Under the pieces are notes generated by a model, which saw only the letters and a list, made by a program, of their open reading frames with translations, did no database searches and was not told where the DNA came from. 14,117 bases of DNA from Bacteroidales bacterium (GTDB lineage: Bacteria > Bacteroidota > Bacteroidia > Bacteroidales > UBA932), in contig WRBG01000033.1 of the NCBI GenBank assembly GCA_009784635.1, positions 1 to 14,117 on the forward strand, given 5' to 3'. Each line of letters starts with the position of its first letter. Within the stretch, counting starts at the first letter, position 1. Below, in pieces: positions 1 through 7,174 of the stretch. The position numbers and the translations under genes were made by a program.

Positions 1-269
1 AGTCCTATAATCTCCTCTATTTTGCCGGTAGACTGTGTCCCCCGATAAGAGGCCACCTTGATAAACGACAGCTCCACATCAAATTCCATCTTGCGCACCA
101 AGTCGGCGGTGAACATAAAAGCGCCGTTGAGTACGCTTAAAAATATGGGCGGTTCCTCTCCTTTCAAATCTCGATTCATTTGGTCTGCCATGGCGTCAAT
201 GGCCTTATGTATTTGGTGGGCGGGGATAAAAAGTTTAAATTTTTTGTCGTGCAAATGTATAGAATCCAT
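1..269 (-). CDS. hpt: Hypoxanthine phosphoribosyltransferase, N-terminal part (runs off left edge)
   Basis: Purine salvage enzyme that joins hypoxanthine (and usually guanine) to PRPP to give IMP/GMP in the cytosol. About 89 codons are visible, from an ATG at 269 to the window edge. They begin MDSIHLHDKKFKLFIP and hold SVLNGAFMFTADL (residues 45-57), matching the family's early loop (V-L-x-G-x-x-x-F-x-x-D-L), then ASYRGTQSTGKI (73-84), the conserved Ser-Tyr pair and following loop of Hpt enzymes. The PRPP-binding aspartate motif (VEDIVDTG type) should follow but lies outside. It is divergent from purE, so two purine genes share one control region. In Bacteroidales hpt is often followed by adk and obg; that cannot be tested here. 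Family assignment is secure. Confidence 0.9.
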   Translation of the reverse strand, partial: MDSIHLHDKKFKLFIPAHQIHKAIDAMADQMNRDLKGEEPPIFLSVLNGAFMFTADLVRKMEFDVELSFIKVASYRGTQSTGKIEEIIG

Positions 270-278
270 ATAAAAATT

Positions 279-308
279 TAAAAATAGATAAATTTAACAA
301 TTTCCAAG
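279..308 (-). promoter_or_regulatory. Possible hpt promoter
   Basis: On the minus strand, TATTTTTA (286-279) resembles the Bacteroidota -7 box TAnnTTTG with a final-base mismatch. CTTG (308-305) sits 18 bp upstream as a -33 box like TTTG. The CTTG lies in the left arm of the dyad at 302-323. The transcript would start about 10 bases or less before the ATG. Imperfect match, so tentative. Confidence 0.35.
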
Positions 309-323
309 CCGGAATGCTTGGAA
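302..323. promoter_or_regulatory. Perfect 8-bp inverted repeat between hpt and purE (operator-like)
   Basis: TTCCAAGC (302-309) and GCTTGGAA (316-323) are perfect inverted arms around the 6-base loop CGGAAT. Both genes are read away from this site, so it is not a terminator for either. Each arm contributes CTTG on opposite strands, and each CTTG is correctly placed to be the -33 box of one of the two divergent promoters. A dimeric regulator bound here would cover both -33 regions. The dyad is seen directly; the operator role is inferred. Confidence 0.5.
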
Positions 324-347
324 CTGCGAAAATAAGTATTAATTTTG
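317..347 (+). promoter_or_regulatory. purE promoter (Bacteroidota type)
   Basis: CTTG (317-320), 19 bp, TAATTTTG (340-347): the -7 box matches TAnnTTTG exactly and the spacing fits the known -33/-7 arrangement. The predicted start is near 353, leaving about 30 bases of leader before the purE ATG at 384. The -33 box lies in the right arm of the inverted repeat at 302-323. Confidence 0.6.
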
Positions 348-383
348 TCTTTTGTTAAAAAATAAGATACAAATAACTCATTT

Positions 384-887
384 ATGGATATAAAACCAAT
401 AGTATCAATTGTAATGGGCAGCACATCCGACCTTCCGGTGATGAAAGAAGCTGCCGAATTTTTAAAGAGTGTGCAACTGCCGTTTGAGCTACAGGCGCTT
501 TCTGCGCATCGGGTACCCGAAGATGTACTCCGGTTTGCCAAAGGAGCCGCCGAAAGGGGGGTAAAAGTGATTATCGCCGGTGCAGGCGGCGCTGCGCATC
601 TTCCCGGAGTGATAGCCGCCATGACGCCGCTGCCGGTAATCGGCGTGCCCATCAAATCGTCCATCTCCATAGATGGTTGGGACTCGGTGTTGTCTATTCT
701 GCAAATGCCGGCGGGCATACCGGTGGCCACCGTAGCCTTGAACGGAGCTAAAAACGCGGCTATTTTGGCCCTGCAAATCCTTGCTTTGGGAGACGCTTCC
801 CTCATGGAAAAGATGTGCGCCTTCAAAAAGGATTTAGCCAATAAAGTGTTAAAGGCTAACGAAGAATTAAAAAGCGTACAAATATAG
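384..887 (+). CDS. purE: N5-carboxyaminoimidazole ribonucleotide mutase, class I PurE
   Basis: Cytosolic enzyme of de novo purine synthesis that moves the carboxyl group of N5-CAIR to give CAIR, normally after PurK has made N5-CAIR. The 167 residues match the usual length of a single-domain PurE. GSTSDLPVM (12-20) is the phosphate-binding start, SAHR (40-43) carries the catalytic histidine H42, and GAGGAAHLPG (66-75) and LPVIGVP (83-89) follow in order. The region around residues 91-110 (SSISIDGWDSVLSILQMPAG) is of the class I (mutase) type rather than the AIR carboxylase class II. It is divergent from hpt and lies 21 bp before the barrel gene, so the two are probably co-transcribed. The large antisense frame over this gene is a shadow. 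Confidence 0.96.
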   Translation: MDIKPIVSIVMGSTSDLPVMKEAAEFLKSVQLPFELQALSAHRVPEDVLRFAKGAAERGVKVIIAGAGGAAHLPGVIAAMTPLPVIGVPIKSSISIDGWDSVLSILQMPAGIPVATVALNGAKNAAILALQILALGDASLMEKMCAFKKDLANKVLKANEELKSVQI

Positions 888-908
888 GCATCAATGTAAA
901 GAGAAGGG

Positions 909-2858
909 ATGAGGCGATGGATATGGATGTCGGGCCTATGGGTTGCCGGCATATGCGGGGTGGAAACGCTGACCGCACAGGTAAAACGCGATACGCTGGT
1001 ACGGCGTGATACGGTAGTTTCTAAAATTGAAGAATTTGCAGACCTTTACGGGGAGCTTATGGCCTATAACGAAGCCTATGGGCCCTTGTTTTCGTGGGAG
1101 GAACTTAACTTGCTTCCGGCCTACGACTCCACGGCGGACGCATGGTTGGACCCTTATGTAAAACTTTGGAGGCCCGGGCAGGCCGAGCCTTTTCGTTTGG
1201 CGGAATTAGTACGCAGGGGGAGGCAGTTGGTCTTGTTCAGAACAAAATCAGCATCCGGAACCGACTGGAATCCAAGCGCCAGTATGTTTTACCGTTTTAG
1301 CTCGGCCAACAGGTTGCAATGGGGGCTCACCTTAGACCATGATGCGGGAGAGCCGTTATTCAGCCAAGGTATTTGGATTGATTTTATTTCTTTTCACCTG
1401 CAACTTAACCAAATCGGACGTTGGAGGCGAATCGTAGCGGGTGATTATACGGTACGCTTTGGGCAGGGATTGGTGGCTTGGAACGGATTTTCCATGAGCG
1501 GCTTGGGGCCGGTGCAAAACTTGAGGCGGAGCGAAATGGGCCTCACGGCCTATACGGGAAGTAATGAATACATGTTTTTTAGGGGTGCAGGGGCGACTTA
1601 TGAATGGGGGCGCATAAGGGCCACTTTGTTTGGCTCAAGTAAAAAGGTAGACGCCCGTATCACTGCGGATGGATTTACCTCTTTGTTGCGCACCGGATTG
1701 CACCGGACGGCCACAGAATTGGAAAGACGGCGTAATTTGGGCGAATACATAGCCGGAGGCAATATTTCTTTGCGCTTAGACCGGATAAAAATCGGTTGTA
1801 CGGCCTTAGGCTATACCTACGACCATAAAAATGCCACGACCATAAGAGCGGACAATCGCTACCAATCACGCAGGCAGCCCTTTGGCAGTTTGGGCATAGA
1901 TGGCTTGGCCGTATGGGGCGATTGGCGTGTTTTTGGAGAATGGGCGGTGGATGCCCGCGCCCAAATGGCTGGTATATTTGGGGTATTGTGGGATGGAGGA
2001 GACGGTTTGGAAGCAGGTCTTTTGTACCGGAATTACGGCAAAGGCTACACAGCGCCTTTTTCCGGAGCCTACTCCCGAAACAGCAGGCCGTTTAATGAAC
2101 ATGCTTTGACCGGCAGTTTTGAATGTGCATGGATGCGTTGGCGGTTGTTGTTTTCGGGGGAATGGTGCTATTTTCCGTGGCTGCGGTATAACGTAGGCGC
2201 TCCTTCTCAGGCGCGGAGGGCCATGATTCAGTTAAGCAGAAACATTGGACGCAACGGATTGTATTACATCAAATTAGATTACAGATATACCGAGTCGGGA
2301 AGTCGCTTGCCATTGGTGTTGAGCGACCGTTATGGAAGCAGGCTGCATGTCCAATACGGAAAAGGAGGAGACTGGCAGTTTTCCCACAGGTTGGAGTATT
2401 GTTTGCTTTATAGTTCGGACCAAAAGCCTCCGGCAGGAGGAGCGGCGCTGTTGTCGGATGCAATCTATGCACCCAAACAATTTCCCCTAAGCGGGAGCGG
2501 CCGCATGGCTATCTTTCGCACCAAGGATTGGTCTACCCGCATTTATGCCTACGAGCGCGATGCCATGCAGGGCTTTTCTTTTCCTCCCCTTTACGGCTAC
2601 GGACTAAGGGGCTATCTCAACCTGCGCTATACCCCCAACCGGCGTTTCGACTTTTGGCTCCGGGGAGCGATGACCCGTTATTTGTCGGCCAAACACCCCT
2701 CGGCTCCGCCCCGCCCGGTCGCTCCCTATGGGAATCCGACCTCAAATTTCAGTTTAGGTATTCGTGGTAGGGGGGCTGTTTTCTTACAATCTCCTAATTC
2801 TGAGCCTGTTGCCGGCAAGGATTCGGGAATTTCTATTCAAGCCGTTGAGTTCCATTAG
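909..2858 (+). CDS. Outer-membrane beta-barrel protein with helix-hairpin-helix-like N-terminus; frame shifted near the 3' end
   Basis: Residues 1-24 are a signal peptide ending LTAQ. Residues 57-84 (YGPLFSWEELNLLP...LDPYV) resemble the second half of the ComEA-like helix-hairpin-helix module found at the start of a Bacteroidota family of large exported proteins. The rest is aromatic-rich, alternating beta sequence with family hallmarks: GDYTVRFGQGLVAWNGF (178-194), GLTAYTGSNEYMFFRGAG (211-228) and FGSSKKVDA (241-249). The family's function is not established; an outer-membrane barrel is inferred. The written frame ends at 2858 with a Gly/Arg-rich tail unlike a barrel and overlaps the mltD 3' end by 75 bp. 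The neighbouring frame ends at 2770 with ESDLKFQFRYSW and stop, a textbook last strand with terminal aromatic. A one-base loss between about 2691 and 2726 explains this; the restored protein would be about 620 residues. Confidence 0.75.
   Translation: MRRWIWMSGLWVAGICGVETLTAQVKRDTLVRRDTVVSKIEEFADLYGELMAYNEAYGPLFSWEELNLLPAYDSTADAWLDPYVKLWRPGQAEPFRLAELVRRGRQLVLFRTKSASGTDWNPSASMFYRFSSANRLQWGLTLDHDAGEPLFSQGIWIDFISFHLQLNQIGRWRRIVAGDYTVRFGQGLVAWNGFSMSGLGPVQNLRRSEMGLTAYTGSNEYMFFRGAGATYEWGRIRATLFGSSKKVDARITADGFTSLLRTGLHRTATELERRRNLGEYIAGGNISLRLDRIKIGCTALGYTYDHKNATTIRADNRYQSRRQPFGSLGIDGLAVWGDWRVFGEWAVDARAQMAGIFGVLWDGGDGLEAGLLYRNYGKGYTAPFSGAYSRNSRPFNEHALTGSFECAWMRWRLLFSGEWCYFPWLRYNVGAPSQARRAMIQLSRNIGRNGLYYIKLDYRYTESGSRLPLVLSDRYGSRLHVQYGKGGDWQFSHRLEYCLLYSSDQKPPAGGAALLSDAIYAPKQFPLSGSGRMAIFRTKDWSTRIYAYERDAMQGFSFPPLYGYGLRGYLNLRYTPNRRFDFWLRGAMTRYLSAKHPSAPPRPVAPYGNPTSNFSLGIRGRGAVFLQSPNSEPVAGKDSGISIQAVEFH
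2691..2770 (+). other. Probable one-base deletion and native C-terminus of the barrel gene
   Basis: Good barrel sequence runs to RGAMTRYLSAKH in the main frame (to about 2696). From about 2717 the frame one base back encodes GRSLWESDLKFQFRYSW then TAG (2768-2770), which is the expected terminal beta strand. Between them is a C-rich run (cacccctcggctccgccccg) where a base could be lost in the genome or miscalled. With the shift repaired the gene ends 13 bp from the mltD stop instead of overlapping it. Confidence 0.65.
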
Positions 2859-4433
2859 GTCGTTGAGGCTGACATTGTAGTTTTGGGCAATCAGCCACAG
2901 GCTCTCGCCTCTTTGTATGGTATGCCATTGGTAGGTGGCGCTTTGGTTGTTTGCAGAGGCATTACCGGTGGCGGTGGCGGTGGTGGTACGGGCAGCGGCA
3001 GAAGTAGAGGCAGCAGTGGAAGTAGAGGTAGAGGCAGCAGCCGGCGCCTGTCTGGGATAAATGCTCAACCTTTGCCCTACGCGGATTAGGGTTCCTCTTA
3101 GGTTGTTCCAATACTGTATGTCGGATGTTGTTACCCTATACCTAAGGGCAATGCCACCTAAAGTTTCTCCCGACCTTACCGTATGTATGATTTGGTTGCT
3201 ACTGGTAGTAGTCGCAGGGCGGGATTGGGCCAATAAGATAGGGTTGAAATAGGTATCGGCCTTGAAGGCATATATCTCTTGTTCATGGTCTATAAAGAGG
3301 GAGGTATATTGATGGGGAAGGCGTAAAATATAGGGCTTGCCGGGAATGACATCCCGAATGTATTGCGGATTGAGGTCGCGCAGTTCGCTTACAGAGATTC
3401 CTGTAAATTCTGCAATCTGTTCAAAATGCAGCCTTTGGGATATATGAAAAGTATCGAGATGAGCAGGCATTTCTATGCGTCTTGGTTTGATTCCATGTTC
3501 TTTGTAGTAGTTCAAGGTGTACAGCGCCGCTACAAAAGCTGGCACGTATCCCCGTGTTTCTCTGGGGAGAAAAGGATAGATGTCCCAAAACTCACGGGAC
3601 CCGGCGCGGCGAATGGCTCTGTTTACATTCCCCATGCCGCAGTTGTAAGAAGAGATGGCTAAAGCCCAGTCTCCATAGACGGTATAGGCGTCTTTGAGGT
3701 ATTTGGCGGCGGCGTGTCCGGAAACGATGGGGTCGTAACGCTCGTCTACATAAGAGTTAATGGTGAGGCCGTATTGGAGGCCGGTTTGGTGCATAAATTG
3801 CCACATACCCCTTGCCCTTGCCCGAGATACGGCAACGGGATTTAAGGCCGATTCTATGATGGCCATGACTTTAAGTTCCAACGGCATATCGTGTTGGTCA
3901 AAGATTTCTTCAAAAATGGGCATGTAATAAGTGGCTAATCCCAAAATAGTAGGAATCCTGTCAGGCATCATTCTTTGGGTGTAAAACACAATGGAGTTCC
4001 GAACGGTAGAGTTGTAAGGAAGGGTAATGACAGAATTGAGCGCCTTGAGTCGGCTGATGTATACCGAATCGGGGAGGTCTGCCACGACATTGAGGTTGTC
4101 AATGTCCAAATTATAGAAATCGTTATGGCTGTTATGGTGCAAAGAGCGTTGCAGGTAAAACAGAGACAGTAGGCTGTCTGTACTTATATCGGCCAATAGC
4201 TCTTCCTTTTCTGTGTAGTCCAAGAACAGGTTTCCGTAATTAAGCGTATCGTTGGCGGTAATGGTGTCGGAAAGCACAATGCTTTGGTCAAGCAGGGTTT
4301 TTAAATCAGTGACTTCTTGGCGCAGGGAGAGGATTTCCCTAATCAGTTGCTGGCGGGTACCTCTGACCGTATTTTGGGCGGTTAGAGATATAAGGGGCGT
4401 GAAAAACAAAGAGATAAGAAGGATTTTTTTCAT
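2784..4433 (-). CDS. mltD: MltD-type lytic transglycosylase with two LysM domains
   Basis: Exported enzyme that cleaves the MurNAc-GlcNAc bond of peptidoglycan with 1,6-anhydro product formation. Start chosen at ATG 4433 because it begins directly with a signal peptide (MKKILLISLFFTPLISLTAQ); an ATG at 4454 overlapping the upstream stop by one base is the alternative. Numbered from 4433 (549 residues): an alpha-helical region to ~165; the GH23/SLT domain at ~170-292, with catalytic Glu194 in AIIESALNP, then ARGMWQFM (207-214), the ALAISSYNCGMGNV segment (257-270) and the RETRGYVPAFVAAL segment (291-304); LysM1 at ~415-460; an Ala/Ser/Thr linker at ~462-500; LysM2 at ~501-549, reaching the C-terminus. 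The LysM domains bind glycan. It is the last gene of the parA-parB-DUF5683-mltD cluster; in several Bacteroidales a relA/spoT gene follows, but not here. Confidence 0.92.
   Translation of the reverse strand: MKKILLISLFFTPLISLTAQNTVRGTRQQLIREILSLRQEVTDLKTLLDQSIVLSDTITANDTLNYGNLFLDYTEKEELLADISTDSLLSLFYLQRSLHHNSHNDFYNLDIDNLNVVADLPDSVYISRLKALNSVITLPYNSTVRNSIVFYTQRMMPDRIPTILGLATYYMPIFEEIFDQHDMPLELKVMAIIESALNPVAVSRARARGMWQFMHQTGLQYGLTINSYVDERYDPIVSGHAAAKYLKDAYTVYGDWALAISSYNCGMGNVNRAIRRAGSREFWDIYPFLPRETRGYVPAFVAALYTLNYYKEHGIKPRRIEMPAHLDTFHISQRLHFEQIAEFTGISVSELRDLNPQYIRDVIPGKPYILRLPHQYTSLFIDHEQEIYAFKADTYFNPILLAQSRPATTTSSNQIIHTVRSGETLGGIALRYRVTTSDIQYWNNLRGTLIRVGQRLSIYPRQAPAAASTSTSTAASTSAAARTTTATATGNASANNQSATYQWHTIQRGESLWLIAQNYNVSLNDLMELNGLNRNSRILAGNRLRIRRL
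2945..3050 (-). repeat. Low-complexity linker between the two LysM domains of MltD
   Basis: Imperfect short repeats (on the + strand GGTGGCGGTGGCGGTGGTGG at 2967-2986 and runs of AGAGGCAGCAG/AGTAGAGG at 3001-3042) encode an Ala/Ser/Thr-rich linker on the minus strand. Such tracts can change length by slippage without breaking the frame. It is the most internally repetitive coding stretch in the window. Confidence 0.6.
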
Positions 4434-4453
4434 ATGTATATAATTTATTTTCA

Positions 4454-5398
4454 TCAAAAATGCAGGCTCATGCTGAGGCCTATAGACACGGGTGGAGCGG
4501 CCGATGCGTAGCGGGTGGGAAGGGATTCGATAAAACCGGGCCGGATGTGCAGGCTCAAGTCGTCGCTGACGTCAAAATCCTGCAAGTAGGCAAAAACATT
4601 GGCATCTATAATATTGATTGCGTACAGCAGAATACCTCCAAGGATACAGTAGTCGCGGTAACGCCGGTAGGTGTCGCGGTACCATTTCAAGTTCTCGGAC
4701 GAATGGTGGCCTGCGTATTCCGAAGGGGTTTTGCGGGAATTGTTATAATCGTTCCTGTATCTTTGGTAGTGCGTGTGGTTAAAGTGTATAAAGTATCCGA
4801 ATGTCATGAGGCCTCCGCAATAAATGGGAATCCTCCAGTAGTCGCCGTTGTAGGCCTGTCCCAAGCCGGGGAGCAGGGCGGAATAGAGGGCAGCCCTTCC
4901 GGGCAAGACCGGAGCTACGGATTTGTAGTTGATGGCTCCGTCCATTAACGTGCCCCACCAAGCCAAAGCCGCACCCGCGTAAAACAAATTCCGGTTGCGG
5001 GCAAAACGGTCCTCGTCGGTATTTAAATATTTGATATTATTTTGATAACCAAAGTAAAGACCGGTGCCGATTGTGCCTAATACTATGGGCACCTTCCAAT
5101 ACTGCCGGTTGTATAATTGGCTATAGCCGGGCAAGACCACGGATGCGCTAAACATCCTGCCGATGGTTAAGGTGTCTTTGGGGACTTTTCCCGTTCCTAA
5201 AGAGTCCCTTACCATGACTAAGGAGCTGAAGTAGGTTTTGATTTTAAAAGGGGGAGCCGCCGGTACCGATTGTCCGGTGGTGTCGGCGCTTTGGGTAGAG
5301 GGGGCGTTTAGGCCGGAACCGCTGTTCAATCCAAACTGCGCGTATAGTGGAAGCGCAAATAATATACATAATATGAGGGAACAGAGGGTCCGGTACAC
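4454..5398 (-). CDS. DUF5683-family membrane protein with a duplicated motif
   Basis: Function unknown; DUF5683 is a Bacteroidota family commonly found beside parB and a lytic transglycosylase. The GTG at 5398, three bases after the parB stop, gives a signal peptide (MYRTLCSLILCILFALPLYAQ, about 1-21). A hydrophilic Ser/Thr/Pro stretch follows (22-50). The family signature occurs twice: SVVLPGYSQLYNRQYWKVPI (86-105) and SALLPGLGQAYNGDYWRIPI (173-192), each followed by a hydrophobic helix (106-118, 194-205) and a Tyr/Asn/Arg-rich segment. Further hydrophobic stretches are at 138-155 and 251-264. The C-terminus (VSIGLSMSLHF) resembles a beta strand with terminal Phe. The stop overlaps a possible mltD ATG by one base. 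Family members I recall carry one signature copy, so the duplication is notable. An envelope role coupled to MltD is inferred from context only. Confidence 0.8.
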   Translation of the reverse strand: MYRTLCSLILCILFALPLYAQFGLNSGSGLNAPSTQSADTTGQSVPAAPPFKIKTYFSSLVMVRDSLGTGKVPKDTLTIGRMFSASVVLPGYSQLYNRQYWKVPIVLGTIGTGLYFGYQNNIKYLNTDEDRFARNRNLFYAGAALAWWGTLMDGAINYKSVAPVLPGRAALYSALLPGLGQAYNGDYWRIPIYCGGLMTFGYFIHFNHTHYQRYRNDYNNSRKTPSEYAGHHSSENLKWYRDTYRRYRDYCILGGILLYAINIIDANVFAYLQDFDVSDDLSLHIRPGFIESLPTRYASAAPPVSIGLSMSLHF

Positions 5399-5401
5399 GA
5401 T

Positions 5402-6295
5402 TTATGGTTTGATGGACTCCAATGCGCGGAGGAAATGTTCTACCTGCCTGTCGTTGGCAATATGAATGGTGATGCTTCCGCTGCCTTGGGGCGTTCGTTT
5501 TACACTGATTTTATTGTTAAAGTGTTGTCCAATCTTTTCTATAAGCTGAAAATAAGATTCGGGCAAGTCGTCTGTTTCTTTGCGTGCCGGCTTGGGCTTT
5601 TTCTCGGTTTGCACCAAGGCCTCGACTTGGCGTACGGAAAGTCCCTTCCTAAGGATTTGGTCGGCCAACTCCAATTGGCGGGCAGAATCTTCTACCGCCA
5701 GCAAGGCCCGGGCGTGTCCCATACTCATAAAATCTTGACGAAGGGCTAATTGAATCTCAACCGGCAATTTAAGCAGGCGAAGGTAGTTGGTGATGGTGGC
5801 GCGGTTTTTGCCCACCCGTTCTGCCATGGCTTCTTGAGTGAGGTTACATTCTTCTATCAAGCGTTGAAAACTCATGGATATTTCTATGGCATTCAAATCT
5901 TTGCGTTGAATATTTTCTACCAAAGCCATTTCGAGCATGGCTTGGTCGTCGGCTTGACGGATGTAGGCGGGGAGTTGGGTCAGTCCGGCCATCTGAGCCG
6001 CTTTAAATCGCCTTTCTCCACTGATTATTTGGTATTTTCCCGACTCCGTAAGCCTTAATGTAATGGGCTGAATGAGGCCGTAGCTGCGCATGGAATCTGC
6101 GAGTTTTTCCAACTCCTCTTGGTCAAAATCTTTGCGGGGTTGAAAAGGATTGACTTCGATATTGGCTAAGGGAACACTGCTGAGTCCTTCAGAATCAGCG
6201 GAAGGAGACGCGCTTCTTGCCGACCGAGAGGCTTGAGCGTCTGCGTCCGAAATAAGCGCTCCGAGTCCTTTTCCCAATGCAAATTGTTTGGCCAT
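5402..6295 (-). CDS. parB: Chromosome-partitioning protein ParB (Spo0J)
   Basis: CTP-dependent DNA clamp that loads at parS near the origin, spreads, and drives origin segregation with ParA. The 297 residues are a usual length. ALGKGLGALIS (6-16) is the N-terminal peptide that stimulates ParA. VPLANIEVNPFQPRKDFD (41-58) begins the CTPase/N domain, GERRFKAA (93-100) is the nucleotide-contact box, and ENIQRKDLNAIE (127-138) follows. A helix-turn-helix occupies about 152-176 (LTQEAMAERVGKNRATITNY). The C-terminal dimerisation domain lies at about 247-297 after a charged linker. Start ATG 6295, 19 bp after the parA stop. It forms an operon with parA upstream and DUF5683 and mltD downstream. I saw no parS-like GTTNCACGTGNAAC site in the window, so parS is presumably elsewhere. 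Confidence 0.96.
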   Translation of the reverse strand: MAKQFALGKGLGALISDADAQASRSARSASPSADSEGLSSVPLANIEVNPFQPRKDFDQEELEKLADSMRSYGLIQPITLRLTESGKYQIISGERRFKAAQMAGLTQLPAYIRQADDQAMLEMALVENIQRKDLNAIEISMSFQRLIEECNLTQEAMAERVGKNRATITNYLRLLKLPVEIQLALRQDFMSMGHARALLAVEDSARQLELADQILRKGLSVRQVEALVQTEKKPKPARKETDDLPESYFQLIEKIGQHFNNKISVKRTPQGSGSITIHIANDRQVEHFLRALESIKP

Positions 6296-6314
6296 TATCC
6301 TGATATTTTAATGG

Positions 6315-7079
6315 TTAAGTTATTTTTCTTATGATTTCCTTAGCCAAACTAAGGTAGTTGTTGGTTCCCATGGAAGCTGCATCGTATAAAATAACCGGTT
6401 TGCCGTGGGATGGAGATTCGCTTAGGCGTACATTCCTTTGGATTACGGTTTGGAATACCATGTCTCCAAAATGCTGGCGCACCTCCTCTACCACTTGATT
6501 GGCCAGACGCAGACGGGCGTCGTACATGGTTAAGAGGAAGCCTTCTATCTCCAAGGTCGGATTTAAGCGCGCCTGCACAATTCTAATGGTATTGAGCAAT
6601 TTGCCAAGACCTTCCAAAGCAAAGAACTCGCATTGTACGGGAATAATCACCGAATGGGCCGCCGTAAGAGCATTGACAGTAATCAATCCCAAGGAGGGAG
6701 AGCAGTCAATAATAATGTAATCATAACTGTCCAAAACGGTTGTGAGCAGTTGTTTTAAAATACCCTCGCGCTGGGGCAGGTTCAGCATTTCTATTTCGGC
6801 GCCCACCAAGTCAATGTGCGAAGACACTAATTTAAGCCCTTCTATGGCAGTATCGCAAAACACCTGCTCAATGGTTGCTTTTCCTATAAGACATTCATAC
6901 AGACTGTTAGATAGCAAGTTGGGGTCAATGTTGAGTCCCGATGTGGTATTGGCTTGAGGGTCTGCATCGACCAACAATACCTTCTTCTCCATAACAGCCA
7001 ACGAGGCTGCTAAATTGATGGCGGTGGTGGTTTTTCCCACCCCTCCCTTCTGATTGGCGATGGCAATAATCTTTCCCAT
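6315..7079 (-). CDS. parA: Chromosome-partitioning ATPase ParA (Soj)
   Basis: Deviant-Walker ATPase that binds nucleoid DNA as an ATP dimer and is released by ParB. KGGVGKTTTAINLA (11-24) contains the deviant Walker A with the signature lysine K11 and K16. VDADPQANTT (37-46) is motif A', YIIIDCSPSLGL (121-132) is Walker B with D125, and RNVRLSESPSHGKPV (215-229) is the conserved ParA C-terminal motif. The 254 residues and absence of an N-terminal DNA-binding extension mark it as the chromosomal Soj type rather than a type Ia plasmid ParA. First gene of the minus-strand cluster, with a -7 box about 27 bp before the ATG at 7079. Confidence 0.97.
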   Translation of the reverse strand: MGKIIAIANQKGGVGKTTTAINLAASLAVMEKKVLLVDADPQANTTSGLNIDPNLLSNSLYECLIGKATIEQVFCDTAIEGLKLVSSHIDLVGAEIEMLNLPQREGILKQLLTTVLDSYDYIIIDCSPSLGLITVNALTAAHSVIIPVQCEFFALEGLGKLLNTIRIVQARLNPTLEIEGFLLTMYDARLRLANQVVEEVRQHFGDMVFQTVIQRNVRLSESPSHGKPVILYDAASMGTNNYLSLAKEIIRKIT

Positions 7080-7105
7080 GGAATATTCTTTGGTGTATAT
7101 CGAGG

Positions 7106-7113
7106 CAAAAATA
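7106..7113 (-). promoter_or_regulatory. -7 box of the parA-parB-DUF5683-mltD operon
   Basis: TATTTTTG on the minus strand matches TAnnTTTG and would start transcription near 7100, about 20 bases before the parA ATG. No good TTTG is seen at the -33 position, so an activator or a weak promoter is possible. Confidence 0.45.
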
Positions 7114-7120
7114 CGAAATC

Positions 7121-7151
7121 TTTTCCAGCTAACGGTATTTTCTTACTTTTG
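7121..7151 (+). promoter_or_regulatory. Promoter of the lipid-kinase gene
   Basis: TTTT (7121-7124), a 19-bp spacer, then TACTTTTG (7144-7151), an exact TAnnTTTG. Predicted start near 7157, leaving a leader of about 18 bases. It is back to back with the parA promoter, so the two could compete. Confidence 0.5.
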
Positions 7152-7174
7152 TATGATGTTTTTATGTCTTTAAT

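Noticed and set aside
302..323. Rho-independent terminator at the hpt/purE dyad
   Set aside because: Both neighbouring genes are transcribed away from it, and no T-run follows either arm.
278..952. A 224-codon minus-strand open frame over purE
   Set aside because: It is antisense to a full-length, motif-complete PurE; its product is low in recognisable features and rich in runs typical of shadow frames.
2691..2726. Programmed -1 ribosomal frameshifting in the barrel gene
   Set aside because: No X-XXY-YYZ slippery heptamer is in frame here, and no clear downstream stem was seen; a deletion or miscall in the C-rich run is simpler.
4460..4948. A 162-codon + strand open frame
   Set aside because: Antisense to the DUF5683 gene, which has a signal peptide, family motifs and operon spacing.
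6296..7174. parS sites near parAB
   Set aside because: No copy of the GTTNCACGTGNAAC palindrome was found here or elsewhere in the window by eye.
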